Source: an uncultured Prevotellaceae bacterium (GTDB lineage Bacteria > Bacteroidota > Bacteroidia > Bacteroidales > Bacteroidaceae). From it: a stretch of DNA of 42,326 bases. Within the stretch, counting starts at the first letter, position 1, and each line of letters starts with the position of its first letter. The stretch lies in NCBI GenBank assembly GCA_937898415.1, contig CALDLA010000033.1:1-42326 (forward strand). Direction: 5' to 3'. The notes below the pieces were generated by a model that worked only from the letters and a program-made list of their open reading frames with translations, was not told where the DNA came from and made no database searches. The translations under genes were made by a program, and so were the position numbers. This document shows, one piece after another, positions 8,263 to 15,985 of the stretch.

Positions 8263-8844
8263 TTAATGTGAAATCAGGTTCATGAACTCCTGACGCGTTT
8301 TGGCCTGGTTGAAGGCTCCGCTGAAGTCGCTGGTGGTGGTGATGCTGTTCTGCTTCTCCACGCCACGCATCTGCATGCACATGTGCTTGGCTTCGACAAC
8401 GACCATGACGCCTAATGGGTGGAGTGTCTGCTCGATGCACTCCTTGATTTGCAGTGTCAGCCGCTCCTGCACCTGCAGTCGGTGGCTGTAAATGTCTACT
8501 ACACGGGCTATCTTCGACAGTCCGGTGATGTATCCGTTGGGGATGTAGGCCACGTGTACTTTTCCGTACATGGGCAGCATGTGGTGCTCACAGAGTGAGA
8601 AGAAGTCAATGTCCTTGACGATGACCATCTGCGAGTAGTCTTCCTTGAACAGGGCGTCAGTCAGCACCTTGTGGGCGTCCATCTGGTAGCCGCGTGTCAG
8701 CACCTGCATGGCCTTGGCCACCCGCATCGGGGTCTTGAGCAGTCCCTCGCGTTCTGTGTCTTCGCCCAGCAGGGTGATGATTTCCTTGTAGTGTGCAGCG
8801 AGCTCGTCGAGTCCCTCGCGGAATACTTCGTTTTCTGGATACAT
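8263..8844 (-). CDS. folE: GTP cyclohydrolase I
   Basis: FolE converts GTP to 7,8-dihydroneopterin triphosphate, the first step of tetrahydrofolate (and pterin) synthesis, in the cytoplasm. The 193-residue length is typical. Signature sequences are 'CEHHMLPMYGKVHVAYIP' (zinc Cys and His), 'GLSKIARVVDIYSHRLQVQERLT' (active-site helix with S-x-A-R and Q-E-R) and the C-terminal 'KHMCMQMRGVEK' with the second zinc Cys. The start at 8844 leaves a 1-bp gap to the SPOR gene stop at 8846, so the two are translationally adjacent. The order tpiA-SPOR-folE is a familiar Bacteroidetes arrangement. Confidence 0.97.
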   Translation of the reverse strand: MYPENEVFREGLDELAAHYKEIITLLGEDTEREGLLKTPMRVAKAMQVLTRGYQMDAHKVLTDALFKEDYSQMVIVKDIDFFSLCEHHMLPMYGKVHVAYIPNGYITGLSKIARVVDIYSHRLQVQERLTLQIKECIEQTLHPLGVMVVVEAKHMCMQMRGVEKQNSITTTSDFSGAFNQAKTRQEFMNLISH

Positions 8845-8845
8845 A

Positions 8846-9430
8846 TTAATACTGTACGGTTATTTTTCCTTTGACGATGGAGGCTCCGCTGATGCCCAGC
8901 TTGCGTATGTTCTGTAACATCTCGTTGGCCTCTTCGTAGGTTCGGTAGTTGCCCACCCGGCATATCCACCTTGGTGAGTAGAAGTGAACATAGATGGGTT
9001 CGTAGGGGTAGCTGGCCTTGATGGTGCTGCCTATCTGCTCTGCCTTCTGTCGGTCCTTGCGCTGATTGCCGCCGGCGAAGGCCTGTACGCGGTAGCCGTT
9101 CACCTTCATACCTCCGCGCATCACCTTCTTGCGGGTGTCAATGCTGGAGGGATCCACGTTGGTTGTGTCCCGGTAGGATTCGCGGCGTTTCAGGGTCAGT
9201 TCACGGGCTTTCTGCTGCTCGGCTTTCTGGGTAGCAGTCTCATCTGCATTCTTTTCGGGGAGTTGGGTAGCAGGTCCGTTGACGAGGTCATCGATGGCCT
9301 TGTCCTGTGTGATGGTCACCGTTCCTTCCCCTGCCTTGTTCTTCTGCTGGACGCGTTGGGTAAAAGTCTGTGCACTGGCCGTCATCAGACAGCCAATGCA
9401 CAGGATGACTATGGTGACTAATCGTCTCAT
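8846..9430 (-). CDS. SPOR domain-containing secreted protein
   Basis: The 194-residue protein starts with a signal peptide (MRRLVTIVILCIGCLMTASA). A charged low-complexity stretch follows (about 45-85, rich in Ala, Glu, Lys and Gln), then a C-terminal SPOR domain (about 110-194; 'GYRVQAFAGGNQ', 'YVHFYSPRWICRVGNYRTYEEA'). SPOR domains bind denuded glycan strands of septal peptidoglycan, so a cell-envelope or division role is expected. The start at 9430 is preferred over 9451 because the latter would run back into tpiA and spoil the signal peptide; AAGAAGCGAG precedes it. It lies between tpiA (8-bp gap) and folE. Confidence 0.88.
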   Translation of the reverse strand: MRRLVTIVILCIGCLMTASAQTFTQRVQQKNKAGEGTVTITQDKAIDDLVNGPATQLPEKNADETATQKAEQQKARELTLKRRESYRDTTNVDPSSIDTRKKVMRGGMKVNGYRVQAFAGGNQRKDRQKAEQIGSTIKASYPYEPIYVHFYSPRWICRVGNYRTYEEANEMLQNIRKLGISGASIVKGKITVQY

Positions 9431-9438
9431 CTCGCTTC

Positions 9439-10200
9439 TTACTTTTTCCAAGCGTCGATGATGCCCTTGAAGTCGGCAGCCTTCAGTGAGGCACCGCCGA
9501 TGAGACCACCGTCGATGTCGGGCTTTGCGAACAGCTCAGGAGCGTTCGAAGCCTTGCACGAACCGCCGTAGAGGATGGTGGTGTCGTCGGCAACAGCCTG
9601 ACCGTACTTCTCGGCGATGATGCTGCGGATGTAGGCGTGGATCTCCTCAGCCTGCTCAGCGGTAGCGGTCTTGCCGGTACCGATGGCCCAGATGGGCTCG
9701 TAGGCGATGACGATCTTGCGGAAGTCCTCTTCGCTGAGGTTGAATACTGAGCCCTCGAGCTCGGCCTTCACCACCTCATTCTGCTTGCCGGCCTCGCGTT
9801 CCTCGAGCGACTCACCGATGCAGAAGATGACCTTCAGGTCGTTCTTCTGAGCCAGCAACACCTTCTCCTTCAGGATCTCAGGTGTCTCCTTGTAGTACTC
9901 ACGACGCTCTGAGTGACCCAGGATAACATACTGGGCACCAGTAGACTTCACCATCTCAGCGCTCACCTCACCAGTGAAGGCACCCTTCTCCTTGTCGGCG
10001 CAGTTCTCAGCACCCAGACCAATGATGTCCTGGTCGAGGAACTGTGCAATGCTTGCGAGGTGAATAAACGGGGTGCAGATGACTACACCGCAGTTGGGCT
10101 TGTCAGCCTTCAGTGTCTCGTTCAGCTCCTTTGCGAGAGCGATACCATCCTGGAGATTCATGTTCATCTTCCAGTTTCCTGCAACAATTTTCTTTCTCAT
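9439..10200 (-). CDS. tpiA: Triosephosphate isomerase
   Basis: TpiA interconverts dihydroxyacetone phosphate and glyceraldehyde 3-phosphate in glycolysis. The 253-residue length is standard. Catalytic and phosphate-binding motifs are all present: 'GNWKMN' (Lys), 'LGHSERR' (His), 'AYEPIWAIGTGKTA' (Glu and the flexible loop), 'YGGSCK' and 'GGLIGGASL'. The open frame extends upstream to 10410, but that part is antisense-like proline/arginine-rich sequence inside the neighbouring gene. The start MRKKIVAGNWKMN at 10200 has an AAGGAAAAAG ribosome-binding-like sequence and lies 28 bp after the BT_3928-type gene. Confidence 0.98.
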   Translation of the reverse strand: MRKKIVAGNWKMNMNLQDGIALAKELNETLKADKPNCGVVICTPFIHLASIAQFLDQDIIGLGAENCADKEKGAFTGEVSAEMVKSTGAQYVILGHSERREYYKETPEILKEKVLLAQKNDLKVIFCIGESLEEREAGKQNEVVKAELEGSVFNLSEEDFRKIVIAYEPIWAIGTGKTATAEQAEEIHAYIRSIIAEKYGQAVADDTTILYGGSCKASNAPELFAKPDIDGGLIGGASLKAADFKGIIDAWKK

Positions 10201-10228
10201 TTTTACTTTTTCCTTTTTTATTTTGGGG

Positions 10229-11437
10229 TTATTGTAAGTTTTCTGGGGTGTCTGGGGCCAATGGGGATTCTGGGACTTCTGGGGATTTTGGGGCGGGCTT
10301 TTGCCTGCGGCACAGCCAGTGCGTCCACATCCACGTGCGGTCGGCCAGCACCAACAAGGTGAGCGGCAGTACGAACCACAGGAGCAGCGTGAGTATCTTC
10401 TGCGGAACACCCGTGGTGGGCATCCTGCCCTCGTCCAGTTCTTCTAAGGGCTTCATGGCACTCTCCTCCTCGATTTCGGGCAGGTCGTTGTGACTCCACT
10501 TGCGGATGACGGTGCCATCCTTCAGGAGCACCAGTCCGGGATTCGAGCGGATGACGGTCTTCAGCACGATGCCGTCGGTCAGACAGAAGGGGTACTCAGC
10601 CCCAGTCATCTCGCGCCAGCGGTTGATGTCTTTCTCCGTGCTGGCCGTCAGGCAGTAGAATTTGTAGCTGTGCTCACGGGCGTATTCGTAGAGCTCGTTG
10701 ATGAGGTCGAGCCGCGAGTCGTCGGCCTGTTCCAGATAAGGTGACACCAGGAGGAACACGTAGCCCGTATCAGCCAGCACCTCCTCAGTGATGTCCTCGC
10801 CGTCGTCTGTCCGTTCGATGAACAGGTCAGCGTAGGGCAGGTCCTCGCCCTCCATCGTCCGCTGCCACTGTCCGCGCAGGTCGGTGCCTATGTGGTATGG
10901 ACGGAAGTCGAAGGTGGGCAGGTAGTAGAGGCTCCACGCGGCAATGCCCAGGATGAACAGTGCCGAGTAGTTGATGACTATCCACTGGTTCGACTCTGAG
11001 ACGAAACGGAACATATCCTTGGGCCACCGGGCCACGACGACAGCGCAGCCTAACAGTAGGATGTTCTTCCAGAACGTCTGCCAGTTGGTCAGCACCACAG
11101 CATCGCCAAAGCACCCGCAGTCGCTGATGGGATTGGCCAGCGCCAGCCACAGTGTCAAGGGTGTCATCACCGCCATTATCAGTAATATCAGTCTCGATGT
11201 CAGCCGCCGCTGAACCGCAAACAGCAGGAAGATGCCGAGGCAGAACTCCGCTGCTGACAGAAGAACCGACACCCCGAGCGTTGCCCTGTCGGGCAGCAGG
11301 CCGCCCATGTTCGCGGCCTCGAGGTAGTCGCTTATCTTGTATTGTGTGCCCAGCGGGTCAACGGCCTTGACGAATCCTGACAGGATGAACGTCGCAGCCA
11401 GCACCATGCGGGCTATATTCACTAATATCTTTCTCAC
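10229..11437 (-). CDS. BT_3928 family protein: DoxX/MauE-like membrane domain fused to a thioredoxin-like domain
   Basis: The 402-residue inner-membrane protein has four N-terminal hydrophobic segments (about 8-28, 50-72, 78-100, 118-140) like DoxX/MauE proteins, including 'DCGCFGD', a Cys pair typical of MauE-type thiol-redox membrane domains. A further segment follows near 150-170. A soluble region (about 180-330) reads like a thioredoxin fold without CxxC, then another segment (about 352-375) and a proline-rich cytoplasmic tail. It is the Bacteroidetes family annotated BT_3928; its role is unproven, and redox or respiratory-envelope functions are suggested by the domain. The start is GTG at 11437, overlapping the upstream DUF1599 stop by 4 bp (GTGA), so the genes are probably translationally coupled. 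Confidence 0.85.
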   Translation of the reverse strand: MRKILVNIARMVLAATFILSGFVKAVDPLGTQYKISDYLEAANMGGLLPDRATLGVSVLLSAAEFCLGIFLLFAVQRRLTSRLILLIMAVMTPLTLWLALANPISDCGCFGDAVVLTNWQTFWKNILLLGCAVVVARWPKDMFRFVSESNQWIVINYSALFILGIAAWSLYYLPTFDFRPYHIGTDLRGQWQRTMEGEDLPYADLFIERTDDGEDITEEVLADTGYVFLLVSPYLEQADDSRLDLINELYEYAREHSYKFYCLTASTEKDINRWREMTGAEYPFCLTDGIVLKTVIRSNPGLVLLKDGTVIRKWSHNDLPEIEEESAMKPLEELDEGRMPTTGVPQKILTLLLWFVLPLTLLVLADRTWMWTHWLCRRQKPAPKSPEVPESPLAPDTPENLQ

Positions 11438-11985
11438 GCCTTGCTACCCAACTTTATCATCCCAAAGACGGCGTAATTAACGATGTCCATATAATTGGCA
11501 TCGATGCCTTCCGACACGAGCGTCTGTCCATTCAGGTCCTCCATCTCCTTGATACGCTCTATCTTGGTCAGGATGAGGTCGGTGTACGAGCTGACCCTCA
11601 TGCTGCGCCACGCCTCGTCGTAGTCGTGGTTCTTGCGTTTCATCAGCTCAAGTGCTTCATGGGCATAGCGGTCGTAGAGCAGCATCGCCTCGTCATTGCT
11701 CATGTCAACGGTGTCGGCATAGCCTTGCTCCAGCTGTATCATTCCCACGATGCCGTAGTTGATGAGCGCGATGAACTCAGGCCTGATACCTTCGCCCACC
11801 AAGCTCTCACCTTTCACTTCGAGCGAGCGTATGCGCTTGGCTTTGATGAACAGCTGGTCGGTCAGGGCCGTGGGTCGCAGGATGCGCCACGATGCTCGAT
11901 AGTCGTGCAACTTCTTCTCGAAGAGTGCCCGGCACTCGGCTATCGCCTGCTCAAACTCCGCGTTGGTTTTCTCGAACTTATCCAT
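11434..11985 (-). CDS. DUF1599 domain-containing protein
   Basis: The 183-residue soluble protein is built of two similar halves ('KKLHDYRASWRILRPTALTDQL' and 'RKNHDYDEAWRSMRVSSYTDLI'), the hallmark of the duplicated DUF1599 family found next to tpiA in Bacteroidetes. The conserved HDY and W residues in each half suggest a shared binding site, but no function is established to my knowledge. The start at ATG 11985 is chosen; the frame is open to a TTG at 11997 that lies inside the promoter. A -7 element (11994-12002) and a TTTG (12023-12026) lie just upstream, so the transcript would begin only a few bases before the ATG. Confidence 0.85.
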   Translation of the reverse strand: MDKFEKTNAEFEQAIAECRALFEKKLHDYRASWRILRPTALTDQLFIKAKRIRSLEVKGESLVGEGIRPEFIALINYGIVGMIQLEQGYADTVDMSNDEAMLLYDRYAHEALELMKRKNHDYDEAWRSMRVSSYTDLILTKIERIKEMEDLNGQTLVSEGIDANYMDIVNYAVFGMIKLGSKA

Positions 11986-11993
11986 ATCAGGGT

Positions 11994-12026
11994 GCAAAGT
12001 TACGCAATTCTATTGAAATAACCAAA
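11994..12026 (-). promoter_or_regulatory. Bacteroidetes-type promoter for the DUF1599-tpiA-folE run
   Basis: On the minus strand TAACTTTGC (11994-12002) matches the TAnnTTTG -7 consensus, and TTTG (12023-12026) sits 20 nt upstream as a -33 element. The predicted transcription start falls about 2-5 nt before the ATG at 11985, giving an almost leaderless mRNA. Confidence 0.75.
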
Positions 12027-12029
12027 AGT

Positions 12030-12380
12030 TTACAGCTCTTTCTGCTTTTTATGAATGTAACGGATTTTCGCACAGAGCACGTCGAAGCGTGTTTGCAGCG
12101 AGTCGCGCCGCACCCTCGTCTTGGTCAGCAACGTCAGTTCGTCGGCGGTGGCGCATAACTGCTGCTTGTGCTTTTCCACCTCCACCTTCATCGCCTCATA
12201 CTCGCGCTTGACTGCCTCCAGGGTGCTGTCGACGATGGCCAGCTCCTCCTGCGACTTCTTGAGTTCCGTCTCCTGTTTCTGCTTCAGGGCCTCGCGGCGG
12301 GTCTCAATCTCCTTGCGCGTCGTGTTGCTTGTGCAGCCCGTCAGGACGGCTACAAGCAGTATCAAAAGAATCTTTTTCAT
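12030..12380 (-). CDS. Small coiled-coil lipoprotein
   Basis: The 116-residue protein starts MKKILLILLVAVLTGCTSN, with a lipobox (LTGC) that predicts an N-terminal lipidated Cys at residue 16. The rest is highly charged (Lys, Glu, Gln, Arg) with heptad-like spacing and almost certainly forms one long alpha-helical coiled coil (about 25-115). No specific family is recognised. The start at 12380 is supported by the signal peptide. A -7 element on the minus strand (12389-12397) lies close upstream. The gene is divergent from the CCA-adding enzyme gene. Confidence 0.75.
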   Translation of the reverse strand: MKKILLILLVAVLTGCTSNTTRKEIETRREALKQKQETELKKSQEELAIVDSTLEAVKREYEAMKVEVEKHKQQLCATADELTLLTKTRVRRDSLQTRFDVLCAKIRYIHKKQKEL

Positions 12381-12388
12381 ATCCGGCT

Positions 12389-12397
12389 GCAAAATTA
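12389..12397 (-). promoter_or_regulatory. Promoter -7 element for the coiled-coil lipoprotein
   Basis: TAATTTTGC on the minus strand matches TAnnTTTG. It lies 9 bp from the ATG at 12380, so the 5' leader would be only a few bases. No good -33 TTTG is seen at the usual distance. Confidence 0.55.
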
Positions 12398-12410
12398 CAA
12401 ATAATTTTCG

Positions 12411-12419
12411 TAACTTTGC
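12411..12419 (+). promoter_or_regulatory. Promoter -7 element for the CCA-adding enzyme gene
   Basis: TAACTTTGC is a perfect TAnnTTTG(C) match, about 25 bp before the ATG at 12445. It sits 14 bp from the oppositely directed element at 12389-12397, making a compact divergent promoter pair. Confidence 0.7.
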
Positions 12420-12444
12420 ACCCGCAAAAGAAAAAAGTTAGAAG

Positions 12445-13896
12445 ATGAAGCTATATTCGGACGAAGAACTTGCAGAGATATTAGACCAGAAGATATTCCA
12501 CCAGATAAGCGAAGCCGCCGACCGACTCGGCGTTGAGTGTTATGTCGTTGGCGGCTACGTGCGTGACATCTTCCTCGAACGTCCCTCTAACGATATCGAC
12601 GTTGTCGTCGTGGGCAGCGGCATTGAGGTGGCCCGTGAGCTGAAGCGTGTGTTAGGCCGTAAGGCTCATCTCAGCGTGTTCAAGAACTTCGGAACGGCAC
12701 AGGTCAAATTTATAGAGGGGAGAGAGGAGAGAGAAGTGGAGTTCGTAGGTGCCCGTCGCGAGAGCTACAGCCACGACTCGCGCAAGCCCATTGTCGAGGA
12801 CGGCTCCTTAGAGGACGACCAAAATAGGCGTGACTTCACCATCAATGCGATGGCCATATGCCTGAACCACGACCGCTTCGGCGAACTCGTCGACCCCTTC
12901 AACGGACTGGCCGACCTCGAGGACGGCATCATCGCCACCCCGCTCGACCCCGCCATCACTTTCAGCGACGACCCTCTGCGCATGATGCGCTGTATCCGCT
13001 TTGCCACCCAGCTGAACTTCCAGATAGAGGACGAGACTTTTGAGGCCCTCGAACGTATGGCTGACCGTATAAAAATAGTCAGCGGAGAGCGCATTGAGGT
13101 GGAACTCAACAAGATCATCATGTCGCCCCATCCCAGCAAGGGTTTCGTCGACCTGCAGCGTTCCGGCCTGCTGAACATCATCCTGCCCGAGCTGGCCGCC
13201 CTCGACATCGTTGAACAGAAGAACGGACGGGCGCACAAGAATAACTTCTATCATACGTTGGAGGTGTTGGAGAATGTAGTAAAAGCCCCCTCTTCCCTCT
13301 GGCTCCGCTGGGCCGCCCTGTTGCACGACATCGGAAAGACGAAGTCCAAACGCTGGGAACCAGCCATCGGATGGACCTTCCACAACCATAATTACATCGG
13401 GGCCAAGATGGTGCCCGACATCTTCCGCCGCCTGAAGCTGCCGATGGGCGCCGAGATGAAGTACGTGCAGAAACTCGTCGACCTGCACATGCGTCCCCAG
13501 GTCATTGCCGACAGCGAGGTGACCGACTCCGCCGTGCGCCGCCTACTAAATGATGCCGGCGACGACATCGATGACCTCATGACGCTCTGCGAGGCCGACA
13601 TCACGTCGAAGAACGAAGTCAGGAAAAAGATGTTCCTCGAGAACTTCCGCATGGTACGCGAGAAACTGACGGATCTGAAGGAAAAGGACTACAAGCGCCT
13701 GCTTCAGCCCGTCATCGACGGCAACGAGATTATGCAGCTGTTCAGCCTCAAGCCCAGCCGTGAGGTGGGCACGCTGAAGCAGTTCCTCAAGGACGCCGTA
13801 CTGGATAATAAGGTAGAAAACGAGCGCGAACCCCTCATGCAGCTGCTTATGGAGAAAGCCCGCCAAATGGGGCTCACAGTCACAATGAAACAATAA
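12445..13896 (+). CDS. cca: CCA tRNA nucleotidyltransferase with HD domain
   Basis: This 483-residue cytoplasmic enzyme adds or repairs the 3' CCA end of tRNAs. The class II polymerase-beta-type head is at the N-terminus: 'GGYVRD' (residues 36-41), 'DIDVVV' with metal-binding Asp pair (50-52), 'RRDFTINAMA' and the 'LVDPFNGLADLEDGII' loop. The tRNA-binding middle follows ('DDPLRMMRCIRFATQL', 'ERIEVELNKI'). An HD phosphohydrolase domain is C-terminal ('LLHDIGK' near residue 295), as in bacterial CCA enzymes that also remove 2',3'-cyclic phosphates. Its length is normal. A poly(A) polymerase assignment is the main alternative, but the HD domain favours CCA. It has its own promoter and probably drives the following gene, 14 bp away. 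Confidence 0.92.
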   Translation: MKLYSDEELAEILDQKIFHQISEAADRLGVECYVVGGYVRDIFLERPSNDIDVVVVGSGIEVARELKRVLGRKAHLSVFKNFGTAQVKFIEGREEREVEFVGARRESYSHDSRKPIVEDGSLEDDQNRRDFTINAMAICLNHDRFGELVDPFNGLADLEDGIIATPLDPAITFSDDPLRMMRCIRFATQLNFQIEDETFEALERMADRIKIVSGERIEVELNKIIMSPHPSKGFVDLQRSGLLNIILPELAALDIVEQKNGRAHKNNFYHTLEVLENVVKAPSSLWLRWAALLHDIGKTKSKRWEPAIGWTFHNHNYIGAKMVPDIFRRLKLPMGAEMKYVQKLVDLHMRPQVIADSEVTDSAVRRLLNDAGDDIDDLMTLCEADITSKNEVRKKMFLENFRMVREKLTDLKEKDYKRLLQPVIDGNEIMQLFSLKPSREVGTLKQFLKDAVLDNKVENEREPLMQLLMEKARQMGLTVTMKQ

Positions 13897-13910
13897 AAAA
13901 ATACATCATT

Positions 13911-14675
13911 ATGAACGTAAAATTGCACACCCCCAAGAGTCTGAAGGCAGGTAGCGGTATAGCGACGCTTAAGCAGTTCCTGCTGTCGCTCGTGGCCACT
14001 ACTATCTCCATCGTGCTGACATTCGGCACGGCCGCCGTTATCGACTATAACAAGAAAGAGGCCAACAAGCGCGAGATGGTCATGGCCGTCCTCTACGACT
14101 TCAACCAGACCATTGCCATGGTGGAAAAAGCCGACACCTCATTGCTGGCATGCAGCCGTTATCAGCAGGAGATAGCCCTCCGTCCGGAAAGCTTCGACAG
14201 CCTGCGCTCCTATTTCTTCGCGGGTGCCACCGTTGCCCAGACCAAGTTTTCTGAGACTACGGAGAATATCTTCTCTTCAAACATCGAGACTTTCAACACC
14301 ATCAGCAATGTCAATTTCATCAACGAGGTGTCCGAGTTCTATATTCAGCGTCAGGTCTATAAGGAGCAAGTGGTTGAGAAACTGGCGAATGAGCTGAAGG
14401 AAATGGCCATTTATCAATCGGAAAAGGATCTGTTCGAGGTTGATTTCCCTGAATACGTGCTGGACAATAAGCTATACCTGATCATGATGAAGGAGAAACG
14501 CGACAAGTGCATGAAGATGATGGACGTCAGCGAACAGGAGATGGAGGCGTTCAGCCAGCAGCGCGTCACCGCGACCTCTGATTTGCAAGAGGATTCCCTC
14601 ATGAATGCCCTATATGATGAACTCAAAGCTGCCGAGGACGTGATTGAACCGGCCAGGAAGAAATACGGCTTATAG
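13911..14675 (+). CDS. Conserved hypothetical protein with one N-terminal membrane segment
   Basis: I do not recognise this 254-residue protein. There is a basic N-terminus, one hydrophobic segment at about residues 23-46 ('FLLSLVATTISIVLTFGTAAVI') and then a long, mainly helical, charged region, so a type II-like membrane anchor with a large soluble domain is likely. It follows the CCA-enzyme gene by 14 bp and is probably in the same transcript. Its stop overlaps by 6 bp the stop of the convergent lipoprotein gene on the other strand (14670-14675). Confidence 0.65.
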   Translation: MNVKLHTPKSLKAGSGIATLKQFLLSLVATTISIVLTFGTAAVIDYNKKEANKREMVMAVLYDFNQTIAMVEKADTSLLACSRYQQEIALRPESFDSLRSYFFAGATVAQTKFSETTENIFSSNIETFNTISNVNFINEVSEFYIQRQVYKEQVVEKLANELKEMAIYQSEKDLFEVDFPEYVLDNKLYLIMMKEKRDKCMKMMDVSEQEMEAFSQQRVTATSDLQEDSLMNALYDELKAAEDVIEPARKKYGL

Positions 14676-15752
14676 CCTTCGCCCTTGATAGTCAACATAG
14701 AACCAGTCGTCGCTCACCCATTCCCAGTGCTCTTCGTTGGGGTCATTCTTTTGGCCTGTATAAGTCACTTTGGCTTTTCCTCCTTCAAAAGGATAGGCAT
14801 ACTTGAACTGGGGAGTAACAACAACGTGGCCCAGGGAATCGGCAAACCCCATCAGACCGTCGTCGTTGACTATACGGAAATGACCCTCATACAAATAGTC
14901 GGGCGTGAGATTGTCGACATCCAAAGCCCGGCACAAGACTTGTCCCTCCGTATTGATACAGGCAATGCCTTTCGCTCCTGATTCCCATGCAAAACCTATG
15001 GGTGCTATGCTGTCGCTCACACAATAAGTGTAACGTCCGTAAGGAACAATTGTGTCCCCTTGCTCATTGACAAAACAAATCGGTGAAAGCCATTCGTCAG
15101 GTTCCTGTCGAACGGCATAGAGCCGCTTCCCCGTGTAGCTAACGACCTGCCCGGCATGACGACGCACAAAGACCGGGTCGGGGTTGCGTAACAGTTCGCG
15201 GTCTGTCCTGATGACGACTCTCGTCAGCAGTCCGTCTGCAAAATAAAAGGTAGTGGAGGCGTCGTAATTGGCGGTCAAACAGACCTTTTGGATGTTGTCG
15301 GCGATGCTGTCCAGCTCCAGCCGATGCAACACGTCGTCCCTGCGTAATCCAGTTTGTATGCCTTTCTCCAGACGGATTCTGCTATCTGTGATATTGGCGT
15401 AAATAAGAGGAAATCTGTACCTATCGCTATCAACGCAAAACTCCTCAAAGACCAGATGGTTGCCGCTGTCTCTGAACGACAAAATGTGTTTCGACTTCCA
15501 GTAGTTGTCCATGATGGTGTGCGATAGGAACGTCAACTCGTCCAATGGTTGATACTCCATCCCAAACGGATAAACGTCGTAATCGCCATGACTGGGAAAA
15601 ACCGACAGCGAGTCTCCATAGACATTCTGCTCCCAGTAGTTGGGTAACTTTCCATTAACTGTCGTTTTATAATGATTGCAGCCAACGCAAACTGCACACG
15701 CCAGGATGATGCTGACAACGACCTTGAAACCTCTATAACTCATTGACTTCAT
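14670..15752 (-). CDS. Lipoprotein with WG-repeat-like C-terminal region
   Basis: The 360-residue protein has a hydrophobic leader and lipobox-like 'ACAVCVGC' (Cys 25). A first half with no recognised fold (about 30-200) is followed by repeats of the kind '...GxFCFVNEQGDTIVP...', '...GIACINTEGQVL...', '...GLMGFADSLGHVVVTPQF...' (about 215-345), which match the WG/KWG beta-propeller-like repeat pattern. Such repeats usually mediate protein or ligand binding at the envelope. Two neighbouring start codons exist (15752 MKSM and 15743 MSYR). A well-formed promoter lies just upstream (15787-15819). The function is unknown. Confidence 0.65.
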   Translation of the reverse strand: MKSMSYRGFKVVVSIILACAVCVGCNHYKTTVNGKLPNYWEQNVYGDSLSVFPSHGDYDVYPFGMEYQPLDELTFLSHTIMDNYWKSKHILSFRDSGNHLVFEEFCVDSDRYRFPLIYANITDSRIRLEKGIQTGLRRDDVLHRLELDSIADNIQKVCLTANYDASTTFYFADGLLTRVVIRTDRELLRNPDPVFVRRHAGQVVSYTGKRLYAVRQEPDEWLSPICFVNEQGDTIVPYGRYTYCVSDSIAPIGFAWESGAKGIACINTEGQVLCRALDVDNLTPDYLYEGHFRIVNDDGLMGFADSLGHVVVTPQFKYAYPFEGGKAKVTYTGQKNDPNEEHWEWVSDDWFYVDYQGRRL

Positions 15753-15786
15753 AGTGCATACTGTTTTATACGTCTGCTATTGGACG

Positions 15787-15819
15787 GCAAAGTTAGATGT
15801 TTTATTCGTAACTTCCAAA
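15787..15819 (-). promoter_or_regulatory. Promoter for the WG-repeat-like lipoprotein
   Basis: On the minus strand a TTTG (15816-15819) and TAACTTTGC (15787-15795) are separated by 20 nt, matching the Bacteroidetes sigma consensus. The start codon lies about 35 bp downstream. Confidence 0.75.
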
Positions 15820-15903
15820 TAATTACATAGAATAAATGTGGAAAAATACGAAGTATATGCTACATAGCCTTGTTAGGCGCTTTTGTAAAAAACTATGTTA
15901 AAA

Positions 15904-15938
15904 GATAGGTGGCGGTTAGCGCTGACGCCTATTTTTTT
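15904..15938 (+). terminator. GC-rich inverted repeat followed by eight T residues
   Basis: ATAGGTGGCG and CGCCTAT flank GTTAGCGCTGA and are followed by a run of T, giving a terminator-like hairpin just before the RND operon promoter. No plus-strand gene ends here, so it could instead terminate a small unannotated transcript or be a regulator site. The stem is imperfect (unpaired AC/TG), hence only moderate confidence. Confidence 0.4.
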
Positions 15939-15940
15939 TG

Positions 15941-15949
15941 TACCTTTGC
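15941..15949 (+). promoter_or_regulatory. Promoter -7 element of the RND efflux operon
   Basis: TACCTTTGC matches TAnnTTTG(C), 37 bp before the adaptor start codon. The expected -33 TTTG is absent at the usual distance; that interval is occupied by the inverted repeat at 15904-15938, a possible sign of regulation. Confidence 0.6.
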
Positions 15950-15985
15950 AGTCTGTAACAAATATTTAGCTAAATAAAAGACATT

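Noticed and set aside
10201..10410. N-terminal extension of triosephosphate isomerase
   Set aside because: The extra residues are Pro/Arg/Cys-rich, lie inside the preceding gene in another frame and have no family counterpart. The start at 10200 has a ribosome-binding-like sequence.
12808..13488. 226-codon open frame on the minus strand
   Set aside because: It is antisense to the CCA-adding enzyme; a shadow of codon bias.
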